From Enchytraeus crypticus (lineage: Eukaryota > Annelida > Clitellata > Enchytraeida > Enchytraeidae), in NCBI GenBank assembly GCA_905160935.1, contig CAJHZI010000683.1, forward strand, positions 259,501 through 323,500: a stretch of 64,000 nucleotides of DNA, given 5' to 3'. The notes under the pieces are model-generated. The model did no database searches and had not been told where the DNA came from. It saw nothing but the letters and a program-made list of their open reading frames with translations. Each line of letters opens with the position of its first letter. The stretch's first letter is position 1. Made by a program: the position numbers and the translations under genes. Below are positions 18,600 through 29,388 of the stretch, in pieces.

Positions 18600-20080
18600 T
18601 GAATTCCACTTACGTTTAAATAGTAAAGCTCTGATTTTAATACGGTTTCTGCTGTCTCAGACGATGTCAGCTGATTCACCCGGCGCTTTTCAATAAGATA
18701 ATTTTTAGTTAGTGCTATATAGCTAAAATGTTTAAATTATTTCATAGACTCTGTATTTGATTCAGTATTTGACGCAGTATTTGAAACTGCTTTCTGAAAT
18801 ACAAAAAACACGTTATATTAAATTTAAGACAGTTATCTAATTATAACCAGTCATTTGTTCATTGCTATATTTTATAATGTTGAACACCTTTAAGGTGCTA
18901 TATTATAAAATAGTAAAGCCTACATTCGATTTATTACTACATGTATGTTTATTTACAATACTTGTTATGCTTGTAACGAAGCTGCGTATTTTTAATCTTG
19001 CATAGGTTCTTTAGAAGCAGAATTTCAACAAATGACGCAAAAACCGTGATATAAAACTATCAAGTTCTATGCTACGAAGTTCGCAAAGACTGAGAAGTCA
19101 CATACAACAAAACGGCGTCGTACGCTCTCAAGATATACCAACACTGAAATAACTACAAATCTCAAGCTGCTTTTCACCCGCATCCATATATCAATCTCCA
19201 GTCCTTTCGTGCCGTAACAATGCCCGAGCCAGATTCAACCATTATAAACCAGTTCGTTCTGAATTCCATTGTAGAGTAGGCTGGGGGAGAGATAGCAATT
19301 AAATTTACAGTTTAATTATACGCGAATCGTATAATTGGATGGATTCCTAGGAACAACTATTAAGTGATAGCGTCAGAGGCGCTGCTAGCTATTGTGAGCT
19401 AGAGTTCAGGGGAGATTTTCGCTGATGATGCCTTTAACCTTCTAATGTTGGATACAATTTTAATTCTTGCGATAAATTTACATAATTTAACGATTGAAAC
19501 GCTTAGTTGAATTCAACTGAATTTATTTTATTGTTATTTATTATATTATAATTAATTTTATTATAATTTTTATGGCTTGACAATCACAGACCTTTACTGC
19601 AAGAGCTAAAAGACTCTTTCCGCCAAATGTCTAAATTTTGGCCCGTCACTTGCCTTTAATCTTTTTTGTTGGTATAGTTACACACATGACATACCATATG
19701 TGCTATATAGTTTCCTTTCTTAGTTGCTGTTTTTGTTGTTTTCGTTAATTCCTCCATTCCTCTCCTTGGTTATTAGAAATCGTTGCCTTTTGGACCTGCA
19801 CTGTTTTGATCTCGCTTTCTCTTGTGTTCTTTGTATACTCAGTCGTCATCGTGTGGTATTTTTGCGCCTGTTTGTGCAGGGTCTGCAAGAGACGACCCTG
19901 ACATTGCCTTATGGCGAGGAACGAGTCATTAAATTCTTACTGATTGATTGAGTGTTAGGATTTGAGACAAAATACCATATCATTGTATCGTTTAAAGAGG
20001 TACAGTATGCTGCATTATTGCATTGTATGCAGCTGTAGGATGTGCATTAGCAATGCACAGTGTGCAGACGTAGTTTATGC
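18600..20080. other. Gene-free stretch
   Basis: AT-rich with no supported exon. A short open frame near 19720-19950 ends in CTGATTGATTGAG and looks like a retroelement 3' tail with a GATT repeat, but I cannot confirm it. Confidence 0.4.
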
Positions 20081-20084
20081 AATG

Positions 20085-20450
20085 TTAGAGCATAGTATGC
20101 TGTAGTACGGTATATCATAGTATTCATGGTATGCAGTGTTGTGATATGCCGAGGTATAGCATAGTAGGTGGCAGAACGCTATACCATAGTACAGCATAGT
20201 ATGCAGCGGTACGATATGCCACAATACAGTATAATAAGTAGCGGTACAGTATGCCATAGTATAGCACAGCAAGTAGTGGTACGGTATGCCATAGGACGCC
20301 ATAGTAAGAATGGGATGCCATAGCACAGGATAGAAAGTAGCGGTATGTCATAGTAAAGCATAGTTAGTACGGTATACCATGGTACAGCATAGCAAGTATG
20401 GTATGTCATAGTAAAACATAGTAAGTAGCGGTATGTCTTAGTATTGCATA
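20085..20450. repeat. Degenerate 'GGTATGCCATAGTACAGCATAG' minisatellite
   Basis: Units of ~40 bases built from CATAGTA, AGCATAGTA and GTAGCGGTA words. The same unit recurs at 29505-29660 in a SEC13 intron, 9 kb away. Confidence 0.75.
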
Positions 20451-20459
20451 TAATTACAG

Positions 20460-21100
20460 CTCCAAGGTAATTTCGAGTCACGTCCAAGAGAGCAAATCAA
20501 ATCAAATCCCTACAAACTCTCGGCACTACGTTCATCAAATGCTGCATTCACGGGCAATAAAAGCGTCTACATGCGTAAAATAAAGATTCCGTGTACAACT
20601 GAACAATGCATACGTTTACCAATTCTAACGCTAAATGCATGGCTGGAATGAATCACAACAAAGTATACGACATCTATACATAGTATACGTAGCACTGCTA
20701 CAGTTATTATGCGCTAATTCTACGTTGGTCTCTCGTAACCGCTTGGGTATTTACGACCCCTGCAGTGCAACTGGTCACCAGCACGTGCTAATTACACCAG
20801 GGATCTGATCCTGCGTTGAACGGACGAGAGGGCATCGACTCTGAATAGAGGTCATTGGACAATCCTACAGCTCAAAGTTCAGCGTTAGTTTAGTGAGGCG
20901 TATGTCATATTACTCCGGTAGTCAATGACATACAAATACATGCATATTCTTGCAATATTTACACTGCTAAAGACAAAAACTTTCTTGAAATATTCTTTAC
21001 CGACGTCTGAATGAAATAATTGATAATTCTGGAATAACTGACGCCGCTATTAACTCATAATCGGCATCTTCCCTTGATTCCAAGTTTAACTAGGGAATTA
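20460..21100. other. Gene-free stretch
   Basis: Mixed-composition, apparently non-coding DNA. No repeat family shared with the rest of the window was recognised. Confidence 0.4.
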
Positions 21101-21109
21101 CCCCCTCTC

Positions 21110-21960
21110 TCTCTTCTTTAGTGCATTGCCAATAAGCATTGCTCTAAGCGAGGAGAGATAAATATATATATATAAATACATGTATATATAATTTCTATCA
21201 TCTGCATTTTCTCTTCATATTAACAAACGAATTAGTTATCAAATATTTCAGAATCTCAAATTTCTGTCTTTCAATAAACTTTTTTCCTTCTTTTATTCTT
21301 CAATTACCTCTTTTACTTAAAAAATTTCCTCTCAGGACATGATCCATCCTGTACTTCTTTCTATTTCCTATAATATTTACCATCTGTCTATTTATACCAA
21401 ACATATTTAGCACTGCTTTCTTTTTAATTTAATTAATTGTTTTTAAATTTAAATTTTATTTGTAAGTTAATTTTGCCAGTCTATTTCTTCTTCTCCATTT
21501 TTCTCCACAGACAAATATCGAACTCTTCCAGTTTTCTGATACCCTTTTTTCCTAACGTCCATGTTTCACAGCCGTAAGCTACAGGAACGTGGTTCACACT
21601 AAAGTCTTTACAAGCCTTATCTTTGTGAATTTCTTGTCGAATTTTTTGTCAGTAATTCTATCCCATTAGTGAAGGCCTCTTTTGCTTGACCAAGTCTACA
21701 TTTTATTTCTGTTCCACAATTCCAATCTTCTGTCATCCTGTGCCCAAATATCTGAACCTCTTGTTACAGATCCTGTTCCGACTTCGTACCCAGTCCACTC
21801 CAATTTCTCTCAAAATTCCTAATATCGTCACCCAGTTCACCCTATCAAAAGCTTTCTCAAAATCTACAAAGCATATAAAACCTCATTTTCGCGATCTAAG
21901 TTGCGTTCACATATGAATCATATTATTCCTATAGCTTCTCTTTTACTGCATCATTTTCTC
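21110..21960 (-). mobile_element. Decayed LINE (non-LTR retrotransposon) reverse transcriptase fragment
   Basis: Read on the minus strand it contains RT segments FVDFEKAFDRVNWVTILGIL (near 21800-21890), QAKEAFTNGIELLTK, an FLYGCETWTL-like stretch, and a 3' 'RKYRMDHVLRGNFL' end near 21350. These are in the order expected of ORF2 C-terminal halves in Jockey/CR1/RTE-type elements. Several frame changes and stops interrupt it, so it is a pseudogene. Short 3' tails of a related element occur at 40240-40460, 46415-46500, 47325-47400 and 55215-55430. Confidence 0.7.
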
Positions 21961-22342
21961 TTCCAGAATCTCAATGCTTCTTCCATGTGTATATAGTTAC
22001 ATGTATTAGTTTGGCTTACATGCTTGAATCACGCGTTTGGTGCCATCGTCTTCATCCTCTTCCTCTATATTTGAAAGTTAGCTAATCAAGCTGAATTTAT
22101 TCCATTCGGTCCACAACGCCAATTAAAAAATTTTGTTAACTATTTAGCACAAATTATATTTAAGATTAATACGTTTCCATTTCGCTTAATTCTACTATGC
22201 TAATATATAATACTTATGTTAATAGTTAATATTATGTTAATACTTAATGTTTATATTTAACCTGAGTTGTTACGACCATAATCAGTTGGCGTTGATTATA
22301 CAAGCAGAAATACTGATATACATGTATTTAAAGATGCAATCT

Positions 22343-22500
22343 TTAAGTTACCTGCAGAACATCAAGTCGTTGCCAGATTTCTAAACCAATAGGTCCTATA
22401 CTCATCGCAATCCAAGTAAACAACGCTACATCGGCCTGAGCGAAGTTTAGGCGAGAACTAGGGGCTGTGCGCATAGACAGATCACGAATCCCAGGTGGGG
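22343..22500 (-). other. Possible isolated exon, unrecognised
   Basis: On the minus strand an open stretch (ADVALFTWIAMSIGPIGLEI, then WQRLDVLQ) ends in a good donor, CTGCAG|GTAACT, at about 22351. Composition is more coding-like than its surroundings, but I recognise no protein and find no partner exons. GCATGGTTGG repeats flank its upstream side. Confidence 0.2.
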
Positions 22501-22559
22501 CATGGTTGAGCATGGTTGGGCATGGTTGGGCATGGTTGGACACGGTGGGGGGCTTTTAT

Positions 22560-24600
22560 CTTTATATATTATGGAAACTTATGCCCTTTAGTATGGGCGG
22601 CATGTGACAAATGCGCAATAGTTAAATGGATGTTATAAATAGCCATGCTTACCTGTCGGTCGCATTTCACTCATATGATAATATTATGTTTATTTGTATT
22701 TTATTAGAGCCACTGCAGTAGTAAATGCCGAATCTGGCAACAATAGCACAGCATGTTGTTGACACGGCCATATACAGTAGGCATCGTGTTGTGCTAGAGT
22801 AGGAATAGATCTGTGGTGTGAATTAATTCAAACAAATAATACACTTTTTATTGCTATTTTGAACTGAAAACGATACGCTTACAGTGTATTGCCGCTTAAT
22901 AATAATTCAATAAATAGATTGCAACAACTTATACGAGTTATTTTAGGAAGATAACCACATAAGCGCTTATAGTTTTAAAACTAAATTAAGTTTGGTATTG
23001 ACATAGTTATAGCGCTTACGTTGGATAAACTATTTAATCGATGTTGTTCTCAGTTGAGAGTGACAGACGACTCTGTAAACAAGATTGTGTGCCTTAGACC
23101 TCTCAGGTATCAGTGCGTTGGAGAATATGAGAAGAGAGGGGGACTTACTTTACAGCTAACTATGACAGTGCTGTCTATTTATCAGCCATTACCATCTAAA
23201 TTATGTTAGAATATTCTAAACATCTGACTGATTGACTGATTGTGGGGATTAACTGATGATATGGTGTGGAACAGGGAGGACTAGAGAAAGTCTATTTGTA
23301 TCCCGACCCTAGTTAAACTCGGATTTAAGGGAAGATGATGATGATGATGATTATTATTATTATTCTCAGCATCTGGCTGGAGATCCAGAATTATTTTCAG
23401 AATGTTTGCTATCTCGCGAAAGTTCTTCCTTTACTTCGTATAGAAGCTAATTTTCCTGCCTGGGTGACACGAAAGGAATGCTACGCTGGAAATAAAGGAA
23501 AGGCAGCTTGCCAAAGGCTGCAACTTGAATAATCTATATACTGATCCACCAGGCTGCGAGTTAAATCGTTTAAATGAACCATTTATAATTGTAGAGGCTA
23601 TAGGCCTACAGTCATTCAATTGCATGTCCTTCAATTGTTACAATATATAAGTGTACAATCAATAGCCTTCATATCTAACCTATTGACGTCTCAAATGCCA
23701 TTTTTCTAAGCCTCTCTATATATCTGTCTGTCTGTCTGTCTCTGTACATCAATCTCTCTCTTTCTCTTTCTCTATCTCTCCCTCTCTCTATCATTCACTG
23801 CTTCACTGACTCACTCGCTGTCTCACTTCCTATCTCTTTACTCGCAGTCATGTTCTGGAGTGGTCTCTTTTAATTAGCGCACTATTTTTAAAAATAGCAG
23901 GAATAATGAATGACCTGCTACTACTCACGTGACTTCTACATACTCCTCACTCATGACCTTGACGTTGTCACCTGAAGGTCATACGATCCAGTTGAAATAT
24001 TGACAACTTTTAGTTGTGGTCTTGTGACCTATGGAAACAGTACAGGGTGGATAAAATTGTGGCTTTCCTTTTTTAAAAACAAGATAATATTACTATACAT
24101 AAACGGAAGTCCAACATGCACCTTTACATATAGACTATTAGACTATATAACATGTACTTTCTTCGCGGAATTATCAAGTTAACTAGAAAGTGAAGTACAT
24201 AATTGAATAGTCATTTGTCCTTAAATAGCCTATGGAAAAATACAGAGTTATTGGAGATATCTTATGTGGTAAACTATATCAGTATCAGTATGCTTGAAGT
24301 ATTAGCGTTTTCAAGAGACAGTATGTTTCTAGAAGTAGATAATGAATGTCTTTGGAAACTGCTACAGTCACTTTGAACCGTTAATTTCTCTAATCCGTGA
24401 CAACTAAGTTTCAGAATGATCTTCATAGCATCAATCTAACGGTAAAATGGTAATGTGTATGGCGAAAAAGCAATATTTCAGTTCTCAAAATTAGTTCAGT
24501 TCAAATATTAGTTTTCCAATTACAAATCAATTGATTAAATTCTGATCAACTATGATTAGTTTTAAATTGTAAGTTAATATCAATATGAATTGATTATCGA
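22560..24600. other. Gene-free stretch with an S2 fragment and microsatellite
   Basis: An S2 repeat fragment in reverse orientation lies at 23230-23345 (GGATTAACTGATGATATGGT; CCTAGTTAAACTCGGATTTA). A TCTG/TCTC microsatellite is at 23715-23800. Otherwise nothing is seen. Confidence 0.5.
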
Positions 24601-24637
24601 TGTGCTTCACTGATATACCATACCCTTGTGGTGTCCG

Positions 24638-24775
24638 AGTAGCTAAAGAATAGACCAATCGTGAACTGCATGTATCGTAAAAGTCTATAAAGCTCTAAGA
24701 TCCAAACTTACGTCAGAATGGGTATTCGGTTGGTGGGAGCCCAAGCTCCAGAAATTGCTACAAAATTTCAGTTTA
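24638..24775 (-). mobile_element. Dispersed repeat S2
   Basis: Reverse copy: GAATAGACCAATCGTGAACT, then AGAATGGGTATTCGGTTGGT, then CTCCAGAAATTGCTACAAAA. Confidence 0.65.
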
Positions 24776-24779
24776 TTTA

Positions 24780-27680
24780 AGCTTATGTTTACCGAAATAT
24801 CAATGGGCAAAAGCAACTAGCCAATTACATATGTACTTTCAGTTGGTATCTTGAAGCAGTTAACCCAGCAGAATTTCCTTAGTCTTCGTGCGTTTGCAAT
24901 AAAACTACAAGACACGATTTTCATTAAACTAGCACAACTATATCTTATAAAAACCAATATTTCAAACATTTAGGCCTATGTTTAACTGCTGAAATGCTAA
25001 ATTCTGATTTCTTTTAATTGATACTTTATTTTTTGGTTCACTCTGTACAGTGGAATCAATGGCTATACTGATATATTGCGATTCGTCTGACAAAGTCTTC
25101 GCAGCCACTGAATAGAAGAAATTCCGCAGTGAAGCCAAAGTTCAGCGAGCCAGGCCAAAAGTTATTTTGTTGAAAGAACGCAAGAATGCTTGTACTGATT
25201 CACTCAAGCATGGCATTTAATCTTGTGTATTAAATGTTTATACAAGTACGCTGTGGAGTTTGATTAATTGTAGTTTGTACACACTATACTGCTTTACACG
25301 TGTGTACAAATTGTGCTACTACCTGCAAGCGTAGATCTATGCTTTCCAAAGATATAGAATTATAAAATAAGATACACTGCAGAATAAGATATAGAAAAAT
25401 AAAGCAAAAGACATAGAATAACAATAATTTAATCTACCATGCGTTCAATGACAAGAATTACATAAAACCATTTTACACGTGCACACATGTACAGCACGTG
25501 TAAACATTACTTTACTGGGAACCTATGCGAATTATTAAATAATTAACGAATTTCACGGTGTTGTTCAGCTAATTAGTGTAGACCTAGGCCCTAAATGAAT
25601 AATGAACCAACCGGCTTATGGCCTATGTGCAAACTTATTTCACTGGACAAAGGAAGGAATTTAAATCTGTGAGAAAAGTCAGAGAACAATTCAGGCGATC
25701 CATGATTAGGAAATCAAAATGTGTACGGATGGAATTATTCATGCGCTCTAATTAAGCCATTCGATCAATATCTTAAAATGCCTTTTCTAGCTTTAGGCCT
25801 ACGTGTTTGCTTTTAGTGATCTTCCATACATGTACATGCATAGGCCTATGTACTTTACAGACTTCTTCCAAACGTAGGCCTATAGCCAATATTAAATATA
25901 AGCCTACGTATACCCGTAGAAGTATAACAAGATTCAGTTAAAGTCTCTCTTCAGTACACTGTCAAGTGGCAGGTTCAAGGTACATATTCATATTCAAAGT
26001 CTGCTTTCTAGCTCCATAAGAGCACTCCATAGATCAAGAAATTAATACCTTCACAAAGTCTATGCCTTATCCATACCTTATGTAGACTCTAGCATGGGAA
26101 AAGTATGGCTTCTGAGGTGGTTTTCCTTTGCCGTCTTCAGTTAGATGGATTAATTACCATTTAATTCTGGGGGAAAATATTTCATGGTGAGGTGGGTCCC
26201 CTCTTGCCATCATCAGCTCCTGCCTTAGTCGCCTCTTACGTACATGTAGCAGATTGTTTGCTGTTGCCCTATTCTGCAGTGGTCCAACCACACCCGAGCA
26301 CAACACGGGTTAAAGTACATCGTTACAAATACGGCCTGTTGATGCTATCACAAATAAAAAGCCCTATTATTCATTGAATTGCCAACATTTAATTTTATAA
26401 TTTATTATTTATAATATAACATTTGAAAATAATTAGGCTTCTGAGTTGGTTTAATTAATTAAGTTGTCTCTGCATAGCATCTTAGACGTCAAAAGCTCTA
26501 GCTGCAAATTTTAACAAAAGGCTATAATTAAGTCCTATGTGAAGAAAGTCTGATCTCTACAGATATATTTATTATATCCATGGATTGAAGAAAAACAGAT
26601 TCCTTATTTTAAACAGATTCCTTATTTTAAAGATCTTTGACTATACCTTATCTACAGTTTGATTTAAAATCTAAACATATTGATAGGATAGGCTACAGTA
26701 GCATAGGAGCTGGCTTCCCATTGTCATAATGATAAGAATAACAACAATTTATCTACTGTCATCTATGACAACATGCTTTGAGACAAATCCAAGCCGGTGA
26801 GCAAGAGGAAGGTCCAAGAACGGTGCAAATTTCAAAATCCAGAAAATATGTCCAATGATAAAAAAATGGAATTAAAGAAAAGATCTTCGAATGAAATTAT
26901 CTCAGAAAGCTTATGAAAGGCAACTTGAACTCATTTATTTAATAAAACAGCTTTTACTGCCTTATTAAAGAAATGTGTTAAAGTTGCTTGTCTTCCATAA
27001 AGTCTTCAGACTACTTGGGGTATCTTCATTAAAAATATTATACTGAAACTTGGATCTAAAGAGTTACTTTCAGAGAAAAGCATTGACTCAATATTTCGAT
27101 ACCAAAAATTGCGGACAAACATATTGAATATTCTTATTAATATTAGAGTTAAAATTAACAAGAAATGAAGTTGAATATAGAGATGCTATGCTGGCATCAA
27201 GAACAGTATTTTAAAGTACGTGGCGAAAGTAAACACAGCAAATGCCGGAAAATTTATAAAATAGACAAATATTGATGAGATTTTAAAAATAGGATATTTA
27301 GTAAATACTAATAGTATATTAGACTACTATTAAATGTATATCTAATCAAAGAATCTAGCTGTATTGTGTACTTATTCTTAGTGGTAAATAATTATACCAG
27401 CAAAACAAAATGTTATTAAGCTCTATTTGATAACTAAAGTCCAATATAGGTAAATGTTTTATCACTCAGGATTATCTAATCCATTTCAAAATCTCCACTT
27501 TACCCTTGTTAAAATTTAATTGACATATCCCAGATCACTTACGGCTAATAAGGTGACATCATACCAGTGGTGAGATGCTAAGCCCTAACACTCAAAATAT
27601 CTTAAACAGAATCTGAATCCATACCCTCAACATAACATTAAAAATTGAACAACTTTAAAAATTGAAAAAAGAACGCTTAA
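24780..27680. other. Gene-free stretch with repeat families E and C
   Basis: A family E repeat at about 25925-26300 (CTTCACAAAGTCTATGCCTT and ATCCATACCTTATGTAG) also occurs at 54010-54500. A family C copy is at 26735-26900. No exons are recognised. Confidence 0.5.
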
Positions 27681-27689
27681 ATGTGTTAC

Positions 27690-27775
27690 CAAAAATGCAG
27701 CGAGTTAGACTCGAACCCGGGACGTCAAGATCCAAAGCCGTGCGCTCTACCAATACGTCACTGCAGACCTCGATC
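27690..27775 (-). repeat. tRNA-like sequence, probably a pseudogene or SINE head
   Basis: On the minus strand a 7-bp acceptor-like stem (GCAGTGA / TCGCTGC), an A-box-like TATTGGTAGAGCGC and a perfect B box (GGGTTCGAGTC) are present. The 5' half of the D stem is missing and the anticodon stem pairs poorly. I do not call it a functional tRNA. Confidence 0.4.
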
Positions 27776-28237
27776 AGTTACTGCTTACAAGAAGTATTTA
27801 AGCGATAATAATAATAATAGTAAAGGTTTAACGTCTATTTCCTCGTCCAGGGATGATGTCAGGGACGTCCCCAACAGCGCACATCACTACAGATCAATTC
27901 TGTATTGATTTTGAAAAGAATTAGACGACAATAGATACAGCTTGAACGCTATTGCTCTGTTATTAAGCAAACTACAACCCCACCAGTAGTATAAAGTCAC
28001 CTTAGTAGCTACCTATTCCCAGGTCTTCCAGTCCTCAGGCATTCGTAAGTCCTCGCTACATCTAGTATTTACTAGAGAGAAACTATATTTTTGATAATAT
28101 TACATTTAGTACACTAGGGCTTAAAGAGAGTGCACGGCATCCTATCTAGTTGATCACATATGAGTTAACTATGTACCTAACTAAACTTGAATGAACTGTG
28201 AGTGTTTTTAGAGGTTCAGCAAAAATGCTTTTTATAC

Positions 28238-28380
28238 TCTCAACATCATCATCATCACCATTTTCCCTTGAATCCCAGTTCAGCTATAGTCAGGATGCGA
28301 ATAGACCTTTTTCTTTTGTTTTAGAAAATTTAGCATCAATTTCTGGTGCCTAGGCCTCACCAACTGCATGCCCTTTCTCA
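28238..28380 (+). mobile_element. Dispersed repeat S2
   Basis: CATCATCATCATCACCATTT, then CCTTGAATCCCAGTTCAGCT, then GGTGCCTAGGCCTCACCAAC. Confidence 0.65.
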
Positions 28381-28389
28381 TGTTATATT

Positions 28390-29388
28390 CCTAATCTATA
28401 TCACCGAATTAATATGTATATTTAGAATATTACTTATACATATTATATCTACAAATTCAAGACTACTAAACTTAAAGCAAAAGCCCCTAAGTTTAATTTC
28501 AGTTTCCTGCTCAACAGCATGCCACTATAGGGTTGATTGAGGAAGGTACTGTAGGATTGATGACATTTTGTAAATGTTTATTGTACTAACTAAGAAGGGA
28601 ATGAACTACTGTGCATATAGTCAAAACATTTTATTATTATTTTATTCTTATATTATTTGAGTATTCTATTATTCTGTAAATGACAGTTATTTCAACATGG
28701 AATAAAATGGTTGACTATATCTTAAAATTCGTGTGGCTGTATTCTTTTATGTACCTGTAATTTTAGGTGATTTATAAGTAACATTATTGAAAATATTTAC
28801 ACAATTGTATCGTCTAGTCAAGAAGTTGTTGCAGCTGAAATCTGTGCTGAAGAAATGGTAATAAATTAAATTAGTGGAAGGCTACTGTTTACTTACAAGT
28901 GTGACATTGTAATGTTGATCGAAGTAACTTTGTAATATGCATTTAGGCTTTTCCATGCTTCCTCTTTTAACTGTAATTATATGATATCACATTGGTTTCT
29001 TGGTGTAACCAATGGCATTTTTATTTAATTGTCAATCACTTATATCTATATGTATAAGTTCATGATGCTATCTATCCTTTTAACATTATTTGGACTGCTT
29101 CAATGCGTCCGCATTTACAATTAAGTGCTTATACTTTGTTAGATCTTAATCAGCTTGACATTAGCCATCAATTCTATATATATATTATTGCAGGATATAG
29201 ATTGCATTATATGATTGCTTTGATTGGAATTTGAAAGAACTTGACGATTCATGTACGATATTGTGCATATGGACAATTTCTTACCTACGGTGGTTAGGTT
29301 GATGATGGGTTTCTAGCTGCCGATGCTGTGCTCTTTCACTTTCAACTAAATTTATTCTATATAGTATTTAATTGCGTTTGTATTTTAG
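28390..29388. other. AT-rich stretch upstream of SEC13
   Basis: It should contain the first SEC13 exon with the initiator Met. A candidate ATG|GTAATA lies at 28856-28861 but cannot be confirmed. The last 12 bases are the acceptor tract of the first recognised exon. Confidence 0.3.

Noticed and set aside
19724-19951. 75-codon frame ending in LPYGEERVIKFLLID.
   Set aside because: Possibly a retroelement tail because a GATT repeat follows, but too short and unmatched to call.
27690-27775. Possible tRNA gene on the minus strand.
   Set aside because: B box and acceptor stem are good, but half of the D stem is missing and the anticodon stem pairs poorly.
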